DNA of 64,000 nucleotides from Fallopia convolvulus. Its lineage: Eukaryota; Streptophyta; Magnoliopsida; Caryophyllales; Polygonaceae. Each line of letters begins with the position of its first letter. The stretch's first letter is position 1. Under the pieces are notes generated by a model. That model saw nothing but the letters and a program-made list of their open reading frames with translations, made no database searches and had not been told where the DNA came from. The position numbers and the translations under genes are program-made. Positions 32,652-44,487 of the stretch are shown here, one piece after another. The stretch covers positions 37,270,795-37,334,794 of the forward strand of contig OZ024730.1 in NCBI GenBank assembly GCA_964016875.1, written 5' to 3'.

Positions 32652-33645
32652 GGGAAATTCCTTTTGGTGCCCTCCAACTTTCGACTTTTCCTTTTGGTGT
32701 CCTAAAAAAAGTTATTCCTGTTGGTACCCCTCTATTTTATACATATTTGTCCCCGTAACCTAAAGTCCACACAATTCCATTTTCCATCCAACTTTAATCA
32801 ATTCAGTTAAAAGAAAAAAATCTTCCAATTTTATCCTATTTTCACTTCTATTTTCACTCATTTTTGGGCAAGGAATGAAACAGAGGCACGAACACAACAT
32901 CGGCATATTTCGCACGACGCCGGTGAGGGAGGGAGTTGGCGGCAACGTCGGAAAAGAAGTCGGTGACGAGGAAGTTGTTGCGGTGACAATACCCCTTTGA
33001 TGATCAATGTCAGGAACAAAAATTAAGATTTAATCCCCCCGAATTTTGACAAAACCCCCAATACATTTAGTAAGAACCCTAGTTTTAAAGTTTACCCAAA
33101 TTAAAATCCCAATTTCAAAATTCTCTCAAATTAAACTGAAATTACAGATCTTAAATTGAAGTTGAAAAGAGTAGGCCTCGTTGTCCGGTGTAACTGCTCA
33201 TGAAGCCTCGTCGTTCGGTATCCTGATCGTGAAGCCTCAACTTCCGGCATCCTCGTCATCCCGCCCTGTTTGGAGCTTCCTCGCCGGACGCTGGCCAACC
33301 GTAGAAGCCTTTGTAGCCGCACCGCCCTTCCTCCATCACCCGTTACCCTTCCTCCACCCTCACCAGCGTTGTCGAATCCTCGTGCCTCAGATGTGCGACA
33401 TGCTTGAACGTGCTTGGCATTCTTTGATCGTCATGTTTCCACTTTTCTAATTTAGATGAGTAAAATAGATTAATGTTTTTTTTTTTTTAAACATAAATAC
33501 TTAAAACTGGATGGAAAATGGAATTGTGTATACTTTAGGCTACGGAGACAAATATGTATAAACTAGAGGGTCACCAAAAGGAATAACTTTTTTAGGACAC
33601 CAAAAGGAAAAGTCGAAAGTTGGAGGGTATCAAAAGGAATTTCCC
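32652..33645. mobile_element. Mutator-like (Pack-MULE-like) element with long TIRs
   Basis: A 994-bp element with inverted repeats of about 145 bp (32652-32797 and 33501-33645, outer ends GGGAAATTCCTTTTGGT), flanked by an exact 9-bp duplication TTCTTTAAA (32643-32651 and 33646-33654). Long TIRs plus a 9-bp duplication define Mutator-type transposition (family knowledge). No transposase. The interior has two GC-rich, codon-like stretches (about 32880-32990 and 33170-33440) that differ in composition from the AT-rich surroundings, as expected for captured gene fragments; I could not name the source. Confidence 0.85.
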
Positions 33646-33654
33646 TTCTTTAAA

Positions 33655-34860
33655 TTATTTAGTGTCTTTGAGTCAACAAATGTGATTTGCTTGAGTTATC
33701 GGTACGTACTTGTATGTGCTTTACACCATTTTGTCTTTTTTAAGCCAATGGGAAACCATCCATTTAAAATATTTGACTTCTTGCTTTTCCCCTTGAAAAA
33801 GAAGTTCTTAGCTTGCATCTCATGTTAAGTTTTTATTGTTTCAATCAATTGTATTTCGTAATAGCACTTGGTTTGGATCACTTTGTAATTATGAATTATA
33901 CATACATTGTATTTTTTGTTTATACTTATTGGTGTGAATCAAATACAAATACTTGCTCTGAAAAATATGTTTGCCCTTATCCATTATGGATTTTTGGGGT
34001 TGCATCTTGTCCTGGAAATGGGTCTTAGTAAGTGGGACCTAGGTGAACTAGTTTATATGCTTAATATTTGTGATGCTTTCAAAACGCTTTCAATAGTCAT
34101 CACCAAGGATGTAGAGTTCACATTCCAAGTCAATGAAGTAAGTGGTGATTTAATTTTATAGACTTAATGCATTGTTTGATTTGTTTCTCTTTCTTTCGCT
34201 CCTCTCAATATTTTGATAGTGTGATTGTGATTTGCTAGTTCAATAAATATATGATAGGATTGGAAGGGACCTTTAGTCCTTATTATAGGATTAAGGATAT
34301 TGAAGACTTGCCAGCATTGGAGCTGGTTGAATTCAAAAACAATTATGCAAACTTTGATCATGAACTGTGGGAAAATGACAACTTTTATTTTGACGAGGCT
34401 AGGTTTCTGAAGGAGCTGAATGTGGGCTCATGGCTCTAAAATTGTTTGTCATCATTGTAAAAATTGTATGTGTTCAAAGTCAAGTATGCATATCTCCGGG
34501 TCACATGCATCATTTTATTCTTGAATTCTGACATGCAACATACGCTGCAAGCTTACCTAGTCAAATTAAAGCAGGAGGAGTAGAACTGCACTGTAGCAGC
34601 CACTAGGCCCATCAAATTGCTTGGTAAATATTTAGTGTAGCAATTATTTAGTAATTGATTGAACTTTGAAATAAATTAATTAGTTGTTTGACGTGGATTG
34701 ATAGGTTTGTTGAATTAAATATTATAATTCTTGATTTTTATATTTATTTAAATAAGGTTAGTTTTATTTAAAAATTTGAAATCAATAAGGGTTATTGTCA
34801 TATGTTGAAATTGATAAGTTTTAGTGTTGAATTAAAATGAAGATGTACTTTTCAAAAAGG
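33655..34860. other. AT-rich stretch with unassigned short ORFs
   Basis: Plus-strand open frames at 33907-34161 (ends with a GT donor-like GAAGTAAGTG) and 34251-34439 (MIGLEGTFSPYYRIKDIEDL...) are acidic and could be exons of a decayed gene, but I recognise neither. No other feature seen. Confidence 0.3.
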
Positions 34861-35335
34861 CTTCAGAAGTCTTGCAAACAAGATGAAGGAAAATATAAAA
34901 GATAGATTGTTTCCGTTGATTTACCGTCCGATTGAATTAGCTTTTACTCCTACCGGTTACTACAACATATGTTGAGAGAGTATTTTCTGGCATGAAATAT
35001 GTGAGGAGTGATTTGAGAAACAAAATGGGAGATGAATGGTTAAACGATAGTTTGGTGATATTTATCGAGAGAGATGTTTGCGACTATTGAAAACGATGCT
35101 ATTTCAAATTGTTTTCAAATTTTAGATACTCGAAGATGTAAATTATCTCATAGTAGAGAATCAAATGTAGTTTGATTTGTACATTTGTTCTTTTTTTTTT
35201 AATGTCAAGCTATCTTTAGTATTATTATTGTATGTTGATTTAAGGTTTAAACTAGTTTAATTTGTTCGGATTTTTTTAATATTGTGTTTGTTTAAAATTT
35301 ATCCCCCAATCTAAGCGATCCTGGATTCGCCGCTA
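34860..35335 (+). pseudogene. hAT transposase C-terminal dimerisation domain and element 3' end
   Basis: Broken codons give TYVERVFSGMKYVRSDLRNK then GDEWLNDSLVIFIERDV, the hAT dimerisation domain (as in TTF-type zinc finger hAT proteins). The segment closes with CTGGATTCGCCGCTA (35321-35335), whose complement TAGCGGCGAATCCAG fits the hAT inverted-repeat end. The left end is not in view, so this is a 5'-truncated copy. Confidence 0.7.
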
Positions 35336-35523
35336 CTAGTAACAACGCATGCCAAGAAAGACGAGCAAGCCGAAGTAGATAAGTGAATTGTTGGAGAAGG
35401 TGTCTAGAAGTATGCTAGATCATTGAGTACTCCATGACTTGTTGCCCATCTTATTTGTTTTTTTTTTGATAAGGAAAGAAATTAAGGTGCCCACTAACAA
35501 GCTAGTGGTCGCCCTAGAGCATC

Positions 35524-38500
35524 CTAGCGGATGAGGGTATGAAAGCCCAGATCAGCTGCAAGTGGGACGTAGGAGACATGCCTAAACGATCCAACGATGA
35601 AGTCCGCCGCAGAATTACACTTCCACGCAACGTGAGAAATGCTCCAATCTTGGAAACGAGCCAACAAGAAATGGATGTCCGCACGTAGCAACTCAATCTC
35701 CCACGGGCAACGCCAGTCACCGAGTACGGCATTGACCAGCTGTAAACTATCACCTTCAATTTGGATCCGGGGAATGCCATGTCTGTTGGCCTCGAGAAGT
35801 CCCTGGCGCAAGGCGATGGTCTCGGATATCAGCACAGACTATCGACCAATCAGTCCTCTGTCGAAATGGACGGGAGAGACACCAGATTCCCTGAGGATGA
35901 ACCCAAAAGAATCCACGCCATCTGCATTAACTGCACCATCAAAATTTAATTTAATAAAATCACTTTTAGGTTTTTCCCATTTGGTTCGCTTCTTCCATCC
36001 CGACCCGTACACTATGGTTACGGGGACCAGAGGAAAAGGCAGCTTCTGCAAGTTTCCAAGCATTAACCAGGTTTCGGGCGAATTCAGCGATTTGATCGGC
36101 ATAAGTCAAGTTAGTTCCGGCGTTGCAATCGAAGATTCTCTTGTTTCTTGAGAACCAGACGCTCCACCAAATAGTGGTGAGAAGATCAAATTCCTCTTTT
36201 GTTGTCATTCTTGAATTCCTCCAGAATCTCGTGTGGTTTTCTCCCGTTCGGATGGATCTGGTTGGTGATCCATTGTAATTTTGGGTCAGATGAGTTAAGG
36301 GTTGCCTTAGTGAGTGGGCATGCTATTAACACATGGTAAGTTTCCTCCATTGTGCAGTTACATGCTTCGTAGCCTTGTGTTACTGGAATGTGGTTTTCCG
36401 CATGCCTAGTTTTAGTTGGTAGACCATTTCGGGCAACTTTCTAAATGGAGTTCTTCACTTTAGGAGGGACATTTAACCGGTTAATCCACTCTAGGTTAAT
36501 TTTGGGTTCGCCTATTGATTGGTGGAGCCATTCCATTGCAGAGTGGGTGGAATACCACGCATTTTTGCTTGATTTCCAGTACAATCAATCTGGAATTTTG
36601 TTAATGGGATTGATAATTTTGGAGATTCTGTCGAGGTCATCCGGCGCGACGATCCTAGCCAACTTCTCCATATTCCAAGTGTTGTCCTCTCGGAGATAAG
36701 CCTCAACCGGTTCCTCCCAATCAATAAGGGTTTCGACCCCGGTTTTCGGGTTGAGGGAACCATTGCCAGTCCAATTATCTTTCCAAAATCGGATGGTTTT
36801 ACCATCCCCCACTTGCCAGATAAGGCCCTTTACGAAGAGGTCTCTTAGACCAACTAGTTTAGCCCATTGCCAGGATGTGTTTTGTTTTTTCTTGTAGTTT
36901 AGGATGCTTTCCGTTTTGAGGTATTTTGCAGTTACAATTTTGACCAAAAGGTTGTTTGGTTTCGCTAAGATTTTCGAAAGCGGCTTCATTTGCAGTGCTT
37001 GGTTCATCTCGACCGCTTTTGAAATTCCCAATCCTCCATGGGCGGGAGGGCGACAGATGAAATTCCAACTAATCAGTGGATTGTAGTTGTTTTCCTTGTT
37101 CCAAAAGAAGTTTTTGTTTATCCGGTCAAGTTCTTTCAACATTGCCTGTGGTAGTAGAAATGATTGCATGATATAGTTAGGTTGTGCTGATAGGTTTGCT
37201 TTTATTAGTGTTTTCCTCCCTTCTTGGGATAGGGCGTTTGGCTTGATAATTTGAATCTGGTTCTTAACACTAGGGGTTTGAACATGTTTTGGGTTACTCG
37301 CTCGTTAATTATCGGGCATTTCAGGTACTTATCAAGTGCAATTGTGTTTGTTATTTGTAATATTTGTTTTATCTGCTCCTTTGTGTTAGTGTTAGTGTTT
37401 TTGGTCACTTTGAATGCGGATTTGTGGAACTTGACTTTCTGTCCGGATATCTGACAGTAGGCGTCTATAATGTCCTTAATCTTTTTGCATGATTGGTTGT
37501 TAGCTTTAGCAAAGATGATAATATCATTTGCAAAGGCCAGGAAAGAGATTTTTGTTCCATTCCTCGAGATTTGGATTCGGCCGATACCACTTTTTGGATT
37601 AGCGCTCCAAAGGTTGAGCTGTCTAGCCAAAACCTCAGCGGAAAGAATGAATAAGTATGGTGATAGGGGATCCCCCTGCCTAAGGGCCTGTTGAGGGTAG
37701 AATTGTTCTGTCGGTCCGTTGTTGACAAGGACTGAGAACGAGACCTTCTCCACACATTCTCGGATCCAACCCAAGAATTTATCATTGAAACCGAATTTGT
37801 GGAGTATCTCATGTAGGAATTCCCAGCTGATCCGATCATAGGCTTTTTCCATGTCGAGTTTTATAGCGATCCAACCTTCATTCCTTTGTTTATTTCGAAA
37901 GGAGTGGAAGATTTCATGCGCGATAAGTGTATTATCGTGGATATTCCTGTTCTGGACGATTGCCCCCTGCATAGGACGAATGCCCCCGATGTCAAATATA
38001 GCATTCTTTATTTCAGTATTCGTTACCGGTTTTGTGATGTCTATGTTGTCTTCTTCGGTTACTTCTTTTCGGATGGTTTGGGTCATGCTTTGGAGTTTTC
38101 GACGATTTATTTCTAGCGCCCGAAAACGGTTATGAAAATCCCGTTTGATTTCTGCTTTGATATTTTCTAATCCGGTGATTTGGGTTCCCTCATCAGTACG
38201 GATTTCTTTGATATTGGTTCTATTTTGCCTGCCGCTTGCAATCTGGTGAAAATATTTCTTCATTTTATCATTCAATTTTATGTGGGTGTCTTTGGCCCTT
38301 TGTTTTCAATTGGAGTTGTGGAAATTGATTAGGCACGCCGTTTCTTGGCCAATCTTTCCTGTTTTTGGACTAGTTGCATGTTTGTATTTTCTACTATATC
38401 TTTTTGAATTTGAAGGAGATCTTCATCCAGGTTTTTAATTTGTTCGAAAATGTTAACAAACGTATGCTTTTTCCATTCTTTTGCTTTACTTTTCAGGAGT

Positions 38501-39383
38501 TGTGTCTTTTTTGTTAGGTTAAACATATGTGATCCTCCAGCGTTGTAACACCATGCTTGTTTGATAACGTTCTGAAATCTTTTCTTGACGTCGTCATCAT
38601 TTCAAATTTAAAAAGGTTGTGGTTTGAATGGTACTCCTGTTGGGAGATCACACGAGATCGGAAAGTGGTCGGAGGTATAGAAAGCATGGTTTTTCGTCGC
38701 TATGGACGAGTACCATTGGATAATTTGATTGCTAACTAAGGTTCGATCTAATTTCTCGAACGTAGTGTCATCGAGCTGTTTGGATCTTCTACAAGTAAAT
38801 TTGTTTCCTAGTGTTGGAATATCGCACACGTCACAATCGTTTTTGAATTTGATGAGTCGTTCAAACCTGGAGTTGCTTGGGTTTGCGCCCCCTTGTTTTT
38901 CATTAGGGTGCTGGATTTCATTAAGGTCGACCATAATGATACATCGTAGGTTGCAATTTTGGATAAACATTTTGAGTTTAGTCCAAAACTGATCCTTTTC
39001 TTCTGCCCTTGGCGGGGCATAGGCGAAAATAATCATCAATTCGCTGTTAATTTCCAAATTTGTATATCCTTGTGGACATAATGAATTCTTTAATTCGAGA
39101 GTTTTACCCCCTTCCAGAGGACACAGATTCCTCCAGCAAAGCCGTTGGCCGGAATAAACTCAATAGAGTCAAACCCAGCTTTTTTCCAAGATTTACATTC
39201 CGGTGGGGTTTGGGCTTTTGTTTCAACTAGCAAAATTAGTTGGATATTTTCAAGGCGGCATAAAGCGCTGACCTCGGTCCAAAAAGACCTACGCTTCATG
39301 CCCCGATAGTTCCACATACTTATCTTCACAGATAACCGTCTAAATTGCGGCTTTTGGCCATTAGGGGGTATGGAGGCTTTCAT
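35524..39383 (-). pseudogene. LINE-C ORF2 (endonuclease, RT, zf-RVT, RNase H)
   Basis: Pieces: APE endonuclease start (ISMWNYRGMKRRSFW) and ETK motif at 39383-39090; its second half at 39057-38608 with VDLNEI and SDHFPI; a linker at 38526-38329; reverse transcriptase at 38275-37205 with KLDMEKAYDRISWEF and RQGDPLSPYLF; the thumb region with GGLGI; zf-RVT (ACNCTMEETYHVLIAC) near 36330-36375; RNase H (LNFDGAVNADGV, IEGDSLQLV) to 35524. The catalytic FADD motif reads FAND. In the RT, AIFDIGGIRPMQGAIVQ joins two blocks normally about 100 or more residues apart, showing an internal deletion. Several frameshifts separate the pieces. Confidence 0.88.
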
Positions 39384-40327
39384 GTTATTCTTTTCGGTGT
39401 TTTTCTTATATTCATGTTTGATTCTATAGTTTGCGTTAAGAGTTTGGCGCCTTTAGAAGTGTCGTTGTTGATATTCGGTAAGATTGTTCCCTTGTTAAGG
39501 GTATCCCCCATTTTGTTTGTGTTGAAACCAACCCTAAATAATTTTCTTTTAACCTTTTCGACTCTATGCTTTATATAGATCTCTATTGCGATAGCAATTT
39601 GGTATTTCAGGCTTCATGTTCCAGTGGTTTCTCTAAATTTATGTTTAGTGGGTTCGAATTCTTGGTGGGCATTTCCTTTGTCTTTTTTTATTGTCATTGC
39701 TAATCCATTTTTAATTTTACAACATTTTTGGTTCGAGTTTTTTGGGTTTCCGTAGTGAGTATTGTAATCACGGGTACCACGGGTTGTTTAGCTTTGGTGC
39801 TTGATAAGTTGCAAGCGTTTTTTATGCACGCCTGAGTTACTTTTGGTATAAATTTGGCATTTTTGCCTTTTGGAGTTTATTGCATTGGAGAAATTCTCCT
39901 TAATGTCATTTCTGGGTTTATTGTAACAAGGTGGTGTAAAGCAAGAGTCCAACAAACCAACAACAACAAGAAGGGAAAAAACAGACAAAAAAACCAGCGC
40001 ACATAAGGCACACACAAGTAAACCGAAGGCAGTAGTACCAACATTTTATTCTCAGCGACACAATAGCAATAGAAGTAAGAAACAAGACCCCTCAAAAAAG
40101 AAAGAACAAGGCAAAGACAACCTATACATGGCTGGCACACAAGACAAACCACGACGGTCGACACGCGAATCAACCAGAACAAAAACATGAAAAAGCTGAG
40201 ATTATTGGTACACAACATAGGATTGGTAATCATTGTAGTTCCTGGGGTTTTATCCCCGTTATAGCTTGGTTTCTCATCATTCCTTTATGCCTCTTCAAGA
40301 GGCATTGGATATGTGATCGTTGATTGA

Positions 40328-41645
40328 TCATAACATCCATTTTTTGAGCCCTTTAAAGGCGGATATGTCCGAATCATCAGTACTAGCCGTTGTGCGTCTT
40401 TTCCGACTATTTTCAGAAGTTTCCATCTCTTCAAAAGTCTTGTTTGCACTAAAATTATGATGTTTGAAAGAGCTAGATACCTTAGTGGAGTTCTTCGAGT
40501 CAGCCGAGTTGAAGTCTTCAGAACCGTCCTTGTTTCCGGCAGTAGGATTTTCTTGGGCGTCTTCAAATTCTCCATTGGAGAAATTGTCCTGTTCATGCTC
40601 AGTTTTTCTTGCTGCCTTATCTTCAACAGCTTCAGCATTCAGGTTTGGGCTTACGAGATCAACATGCGTGTTCACAACGCCAAATTGGACAGGGGTTGGG
40701 TTGGCGTTGTCAACCTCATTCTGTTGGTCAGTGCCCATGGCTTGATTAGGTGGGCTATTGGTTGAAGCATTGGCAGCCTTCACGATGTCGTTGGTCCCCG
40801 CGGTTTCAATAGTAGGGGGGTGGCATCCATTTTGATTGTTTCTGTTTTTCTGACGCCTTGAGGCTGTTGGATGAAGCCTTCTTAACGTTGCACTGGTTCC
40901 ACAGGTGATCCCTAGCACCGCAGTAGCCACAACCTTTCTGATTGTTTTCGAACCAGATGCTGAATTCGGTAAGGTCTCCATTTTCATCGGGTGCAACTAT
41001 CGTCTCCAGATTGATGTCCTGGATGTCAACATTGGTGTAGACTCTATTTTGGGTTGACACAATTCGGATAAGCTTTCCAAAGCCATTGGCTTCAAGAATA
41101 TGTGGCAGAGCTTCATGGGTGAAGTAAAGCGGGGACAATTTTGGTATGCGAAACCAGAGGTCGACCTATTTTTTTGGTTCTTTCTCCGAGTTGAAGTCCG
41201 GCCACCACTCTTTGAGCACGAGCAATTGGCCTGCGATATGGTGTGGACGGGCTTCCCACACCTTCTTGTGGTCTTTGGGGTTTTTGAAACGGATCTCAAA
41301 CCAGAAATATTGTCAGTTGATTATCATGAAATCAGGACCAACCATACCACGCCATCGATTGTGCATTTTCTCGCGCATTTTTGTGAACTCCATTGGCTCA
41401 TCAAGCAAGAAGTCGAATAAGGATGACTCCATCGATTTGATAGTCACATCCTTGGCCTTTTTCAGATTTGAGAGAAGCTGTTCTGGGTTGATTTTCAGTT
41501 TTGCCATCCGGTTAGCTAGTTGGTTATCATTGGGTTTAGGTACTGAGCCGCCCACAGTAGATGAGTTGGTTTTGTTTAGGCTAACCACATCAGCAAATGT
41601 GGAAAGGTTTTTTTGTTGGACTTGATTTTCATTGAGCTCAGACAT
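40328..41645 (-). pseudogene. LINE-C ORF1 (DUF4283, CCHC zinc knuckle)
   Basis: The start is ATG at 41645 (MSELNENQVQQKN). A DUF4283-like region follows, ending with a zinc knuckle CGYCGARDHLWNQC (CX2CX4HX4C, about 40890-40935), then a Lys/Asn/Glu-rich tail to about 40328. The frame changes near 41313 and 41138-40996, so it is not translatable as one protein. The ORF1 product is expected to bind LINE RNA in the ribonucleoprotein particle. Confidence 0.82.
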
Positions 41646-41817
41646 GGGAGAAGTATTGAGAGAGAGAGAGCAGGGTAGGAGAAGGAAACAAAATGAATTT
41701 ACCCGGAGACAACAAGATTCAAGTTGGGATGAGACGTGAGATTGCAAGCCTGAATAGTGTTGTATTTTAAGGCCTTAACACCAGCTTTCATTGTTTGAAC
41801 TGTTGCCCATCTTATTT

Positions 41818-42213
41818 CTTAACTGAATGTAAAATTTATTTTATAAAAATAGTAAGCAAACATAAGACAAAAAGAGAAGAAAAAAATAAATAAAATTACT
41901 CTCTCTTCTCACTAGTTTCCAACCGGCCTCCCACACCCCTCCACCACCGGTTTCTTGCTCCGGCGAGGGCTCACCTCACGTGACCCTCGCCCAAAGCACT
42001 TGGCGGCATCCTCACGAGCCGCCGCCGTGCCGAAGCCACCGGTGGTCCCTTGGGTTGTCGATGTTTTGAGCCACACAAGCACTCAACCACTCGCCTCCTC
42101 CCCCACCTCCCTCTTCTTCCCCAAAATCACGGCCACCACCACCACTCCTTTCATTTTGAGGTTTCTAGCACCAACACCGGCCATTGGCCGCTCCTCCCTT
42201 GGCCTCCTTGGCC
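41818..42213 (+). other. 5' leader-like sequence before the LINE-D ORF1
   Basis: AT-rich to about 41900, then GC- and Pro/Ala-codon-rich from 41920 (CCACACCCCTCCACCACCGG). It resembles the 5' UTR of a plant LINE. No target duplication could be matched. Confidence 0.4.
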
Positions 42214-44303
42214 ATGGGAAAGAATAAGAGGAACACCCCTCCACCACCTAACAAGGAGGAGCTAAAAAAGATGAAAGGGAAGATGGCCATGGAAGAAGAT
42301 GGACAAGCTAGATATGAAGGTTTGATGGGCAAGGAAGGAAGTGAAGATGGTGATTTTGAAATCGAGCATGAGGAGGTTGTGGCTCATACAAGATGGGTTT
42401 TGTCCGATGAGGAGGAGGAGTATGACGACTTCCTCAAGGTCCAACCGGCGCCACCGGCCAAGAGTCCAAGCACCTCCCTCAACAAGGAGACGGTCCCTAC
42501 TTTGCCACCCTTGCCTACCAACCTTTCCACCTCATCCATGGCCCCACAAATTCAAATTGTTGAACCAACCACCCTTGTTTTGCCTCCAACAACCGAAACA
42601 TCCTTGATCACTCAAAATGCCAAAAACCTTACCACCTTATCCATACCTTTTGCCCATTATCCTCCATTGCCATCTCACTATGCCACCTCACACTCGGCAC
42701 CACAAGTTCAAATTGTTGAAACTCAAGCTCTAGCTTTGCCCTCACCCGCCAAAAATTCCCCGATCACTCCTTGCGCCTTGGCAAAGGACGCGCCCCAAAC
42801 GGTGCCCAAGACAATTGCCCAACCACTCAAACCGGCCACACCATTGCCACGCCCCACACAAAACAACCACCCCTGGCGCGCCAACATCCGTCCCGAGAAC
42901 CTCAAGTGGCACCCGGTAGAAATCCAAGGTGCGCCCCAACCATCCCGAGCCTACCCTTGGCGCGCCTAGTGCCCGCGTTGGAACGGTTGCCACCGCCCGC
43001 AAATCCTACCCGGCGGCTCTAGGAACCCGTGGCCCCGATAATGCCCGAGCGGTCACCTTGGTTCGATTTTTTTTATGAATGCCGGCTTGGAACAAAACTC
43101 ACCTACACCCCTCCAACGTCCAACCGTGTGGCTATCAAGTGTTCTGAGGGGCTTCCAAAGCAAGTTGTTTGGGGTTGGTCTTTACCTGGCCAATTTGTTA
43201 GTTACCATCCTGGGCACTTCTTGATTTATGAAATGATCAAATCATGGGGAGTAAGAGCAAGATATCGGGAAGAAGAAGTTTGGTTTATTTTCAAATTTGA
43301 GTCCGAAGAGGACCAAGAGAAAGTGCTCAAGCGCGGCCCATACTTCATCCATGGGAAACCGTTCCTCCTCAAGAACATTCCGGACAAATTCGCTTTCAAC
43401 CGGAAAGAAAATGCCACAACTCCCCTATGGGTGCGCATTCATGGGCTAGCTAGCGAATATTGGACTCCGGAGGTGCCAGGTCGAGTTGCATCACAAGTTG
43501 GCAAGCCCTTGTACTTAGACCCTGACACGGATGGGAGGAAAAGAGGTACGTACGCTCGGGTCCTAGTTGAAATCAATTTTGCTAATGAAGTGGTTAGATC
43601 TTGTAGCCTTGACTTCGACGATGGGCTAACCGTTGAGTGCACCTATCTTGTGGAGAATGAACCAAAGTATTGCAAGATGTGTTGTTCTTTTGGCCATGAT
43701 GGCCACGAGTGCACTTTCAAAGACAAGAAAGAGACCATGGGACCGAGAGCTAGGCAAACCCCTAAGGGCCCCAACCAAGGGCAAGCAATCGAGCAAGGAA
43801 AACCCGGGGAGGGAAACAAGGACAAGGAAGAGTGTTCTACGAATGGGGCCAATGTAGAAACCTTGGTGCCATCACAAGTGATCTTGGCACCCAACAAAAC
43901 CGTGCAATCACAAGTCATAGTGGCACCAAGCAAAAGCGCATCAAAAGGCAACAATGGCGCCAAGAACATGGAAGAGGCTCAAGAAAGCTCGGAGAGTGAA
44001 TTCACAACCATGCAAGAAAGCGATGATGAAAGTGAGTCCACCTCCATGGACTCGGCTAGCATAGGGACACGAATGCAAAAGATGAAAATGAAGAAGAGGA
44101 AACAAGCACTAACAACAACAACAAGGACATTGAGGAGGGCGGCCATAGAGTTGAACCTCAAGATGAAGAAGGATTGGAGCCGGTCAAGAACAAGGCAAGG
44201 ACAATACCCAAGAAGGTTGTGGTTCAAGGCCTTAGAGCACGGCCTAAATGGGCCGATCCACCACCACCCGGAAGGACTACGCAACGCTCCCCTAGGGTCA
44301 TAA
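42214..44303 (+). pseudogene. LINE-D ORF1 (DUF4283 and zinc knuckle), ORF2 absent
   Basis: The start is ATG at 42214 (MGKNKRNTPPPPNKEELKK). The N-terminal part to 42969 is Pro/Ala-rich with an acidic SDEEEEYDDF patch. The frame is lost between about 42900 and 43020, with stops at 42967-42969 and about 43019. A second open frame (43029-44303) carries the DUF4283 domain (PGQFVSYHPGHFLIYEMI, WVRIHGLASEYWT) and the zinc knuckle YCKMCCSFGHDGHEC (CX2CX4HX4C). The C-terminus is acidic, then basic, and looks shifted after about 44100. No endonuclease or RT follows and no poly(A) tail is visible before the convergent RING-H2 gene, so this is a 3'-truncated LINE or an ORF1-only derivative. Confidence 0.8.
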
Positions 44304-44487
44304 ATTTGCCTCCCTAGTTTGATCTTGTTTCGATTAGTATCCTAGGATTGATGTTTGGTTATGTTTGGATGTATGTTTTGATTTGCTTGTTTACCTTAGG
44401 TTTTGGTTGTTAGCTTGTTCGATCTTATGTTTTGACTACTCGAGGCATAGTATGGGAGGCCTACGCACCTTCCCATGTATGCCCCGA
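44304..44487. other. Short spacer between convergent LINE-D ORF1 and the RING-H2 gene
   Basis: T/G-rich on the plus strand (TTTGGTTATGTTTGGATG). It would hold the 3' ends of both neighbours; no clear polyadenylation signal chosen. Confidence 0.4.

Larger units (their letters stand above)
35457..41800 (-). mobile_element. Full-length LINE (LINE-C), decayed
   Basis: Bounded by a 17-bp direct repeat TGTTGCCCATCTTATTT (35440-35456 and 41801-41817). The plus-strand T-run (35458-35467) is the poly(A) tail. Both ORFs are present in order on the minus strand with a 5' UTR of about 155 bp. Length is 6,344 bp. This is the only LINE here with both ends. Confidence 0.93.
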
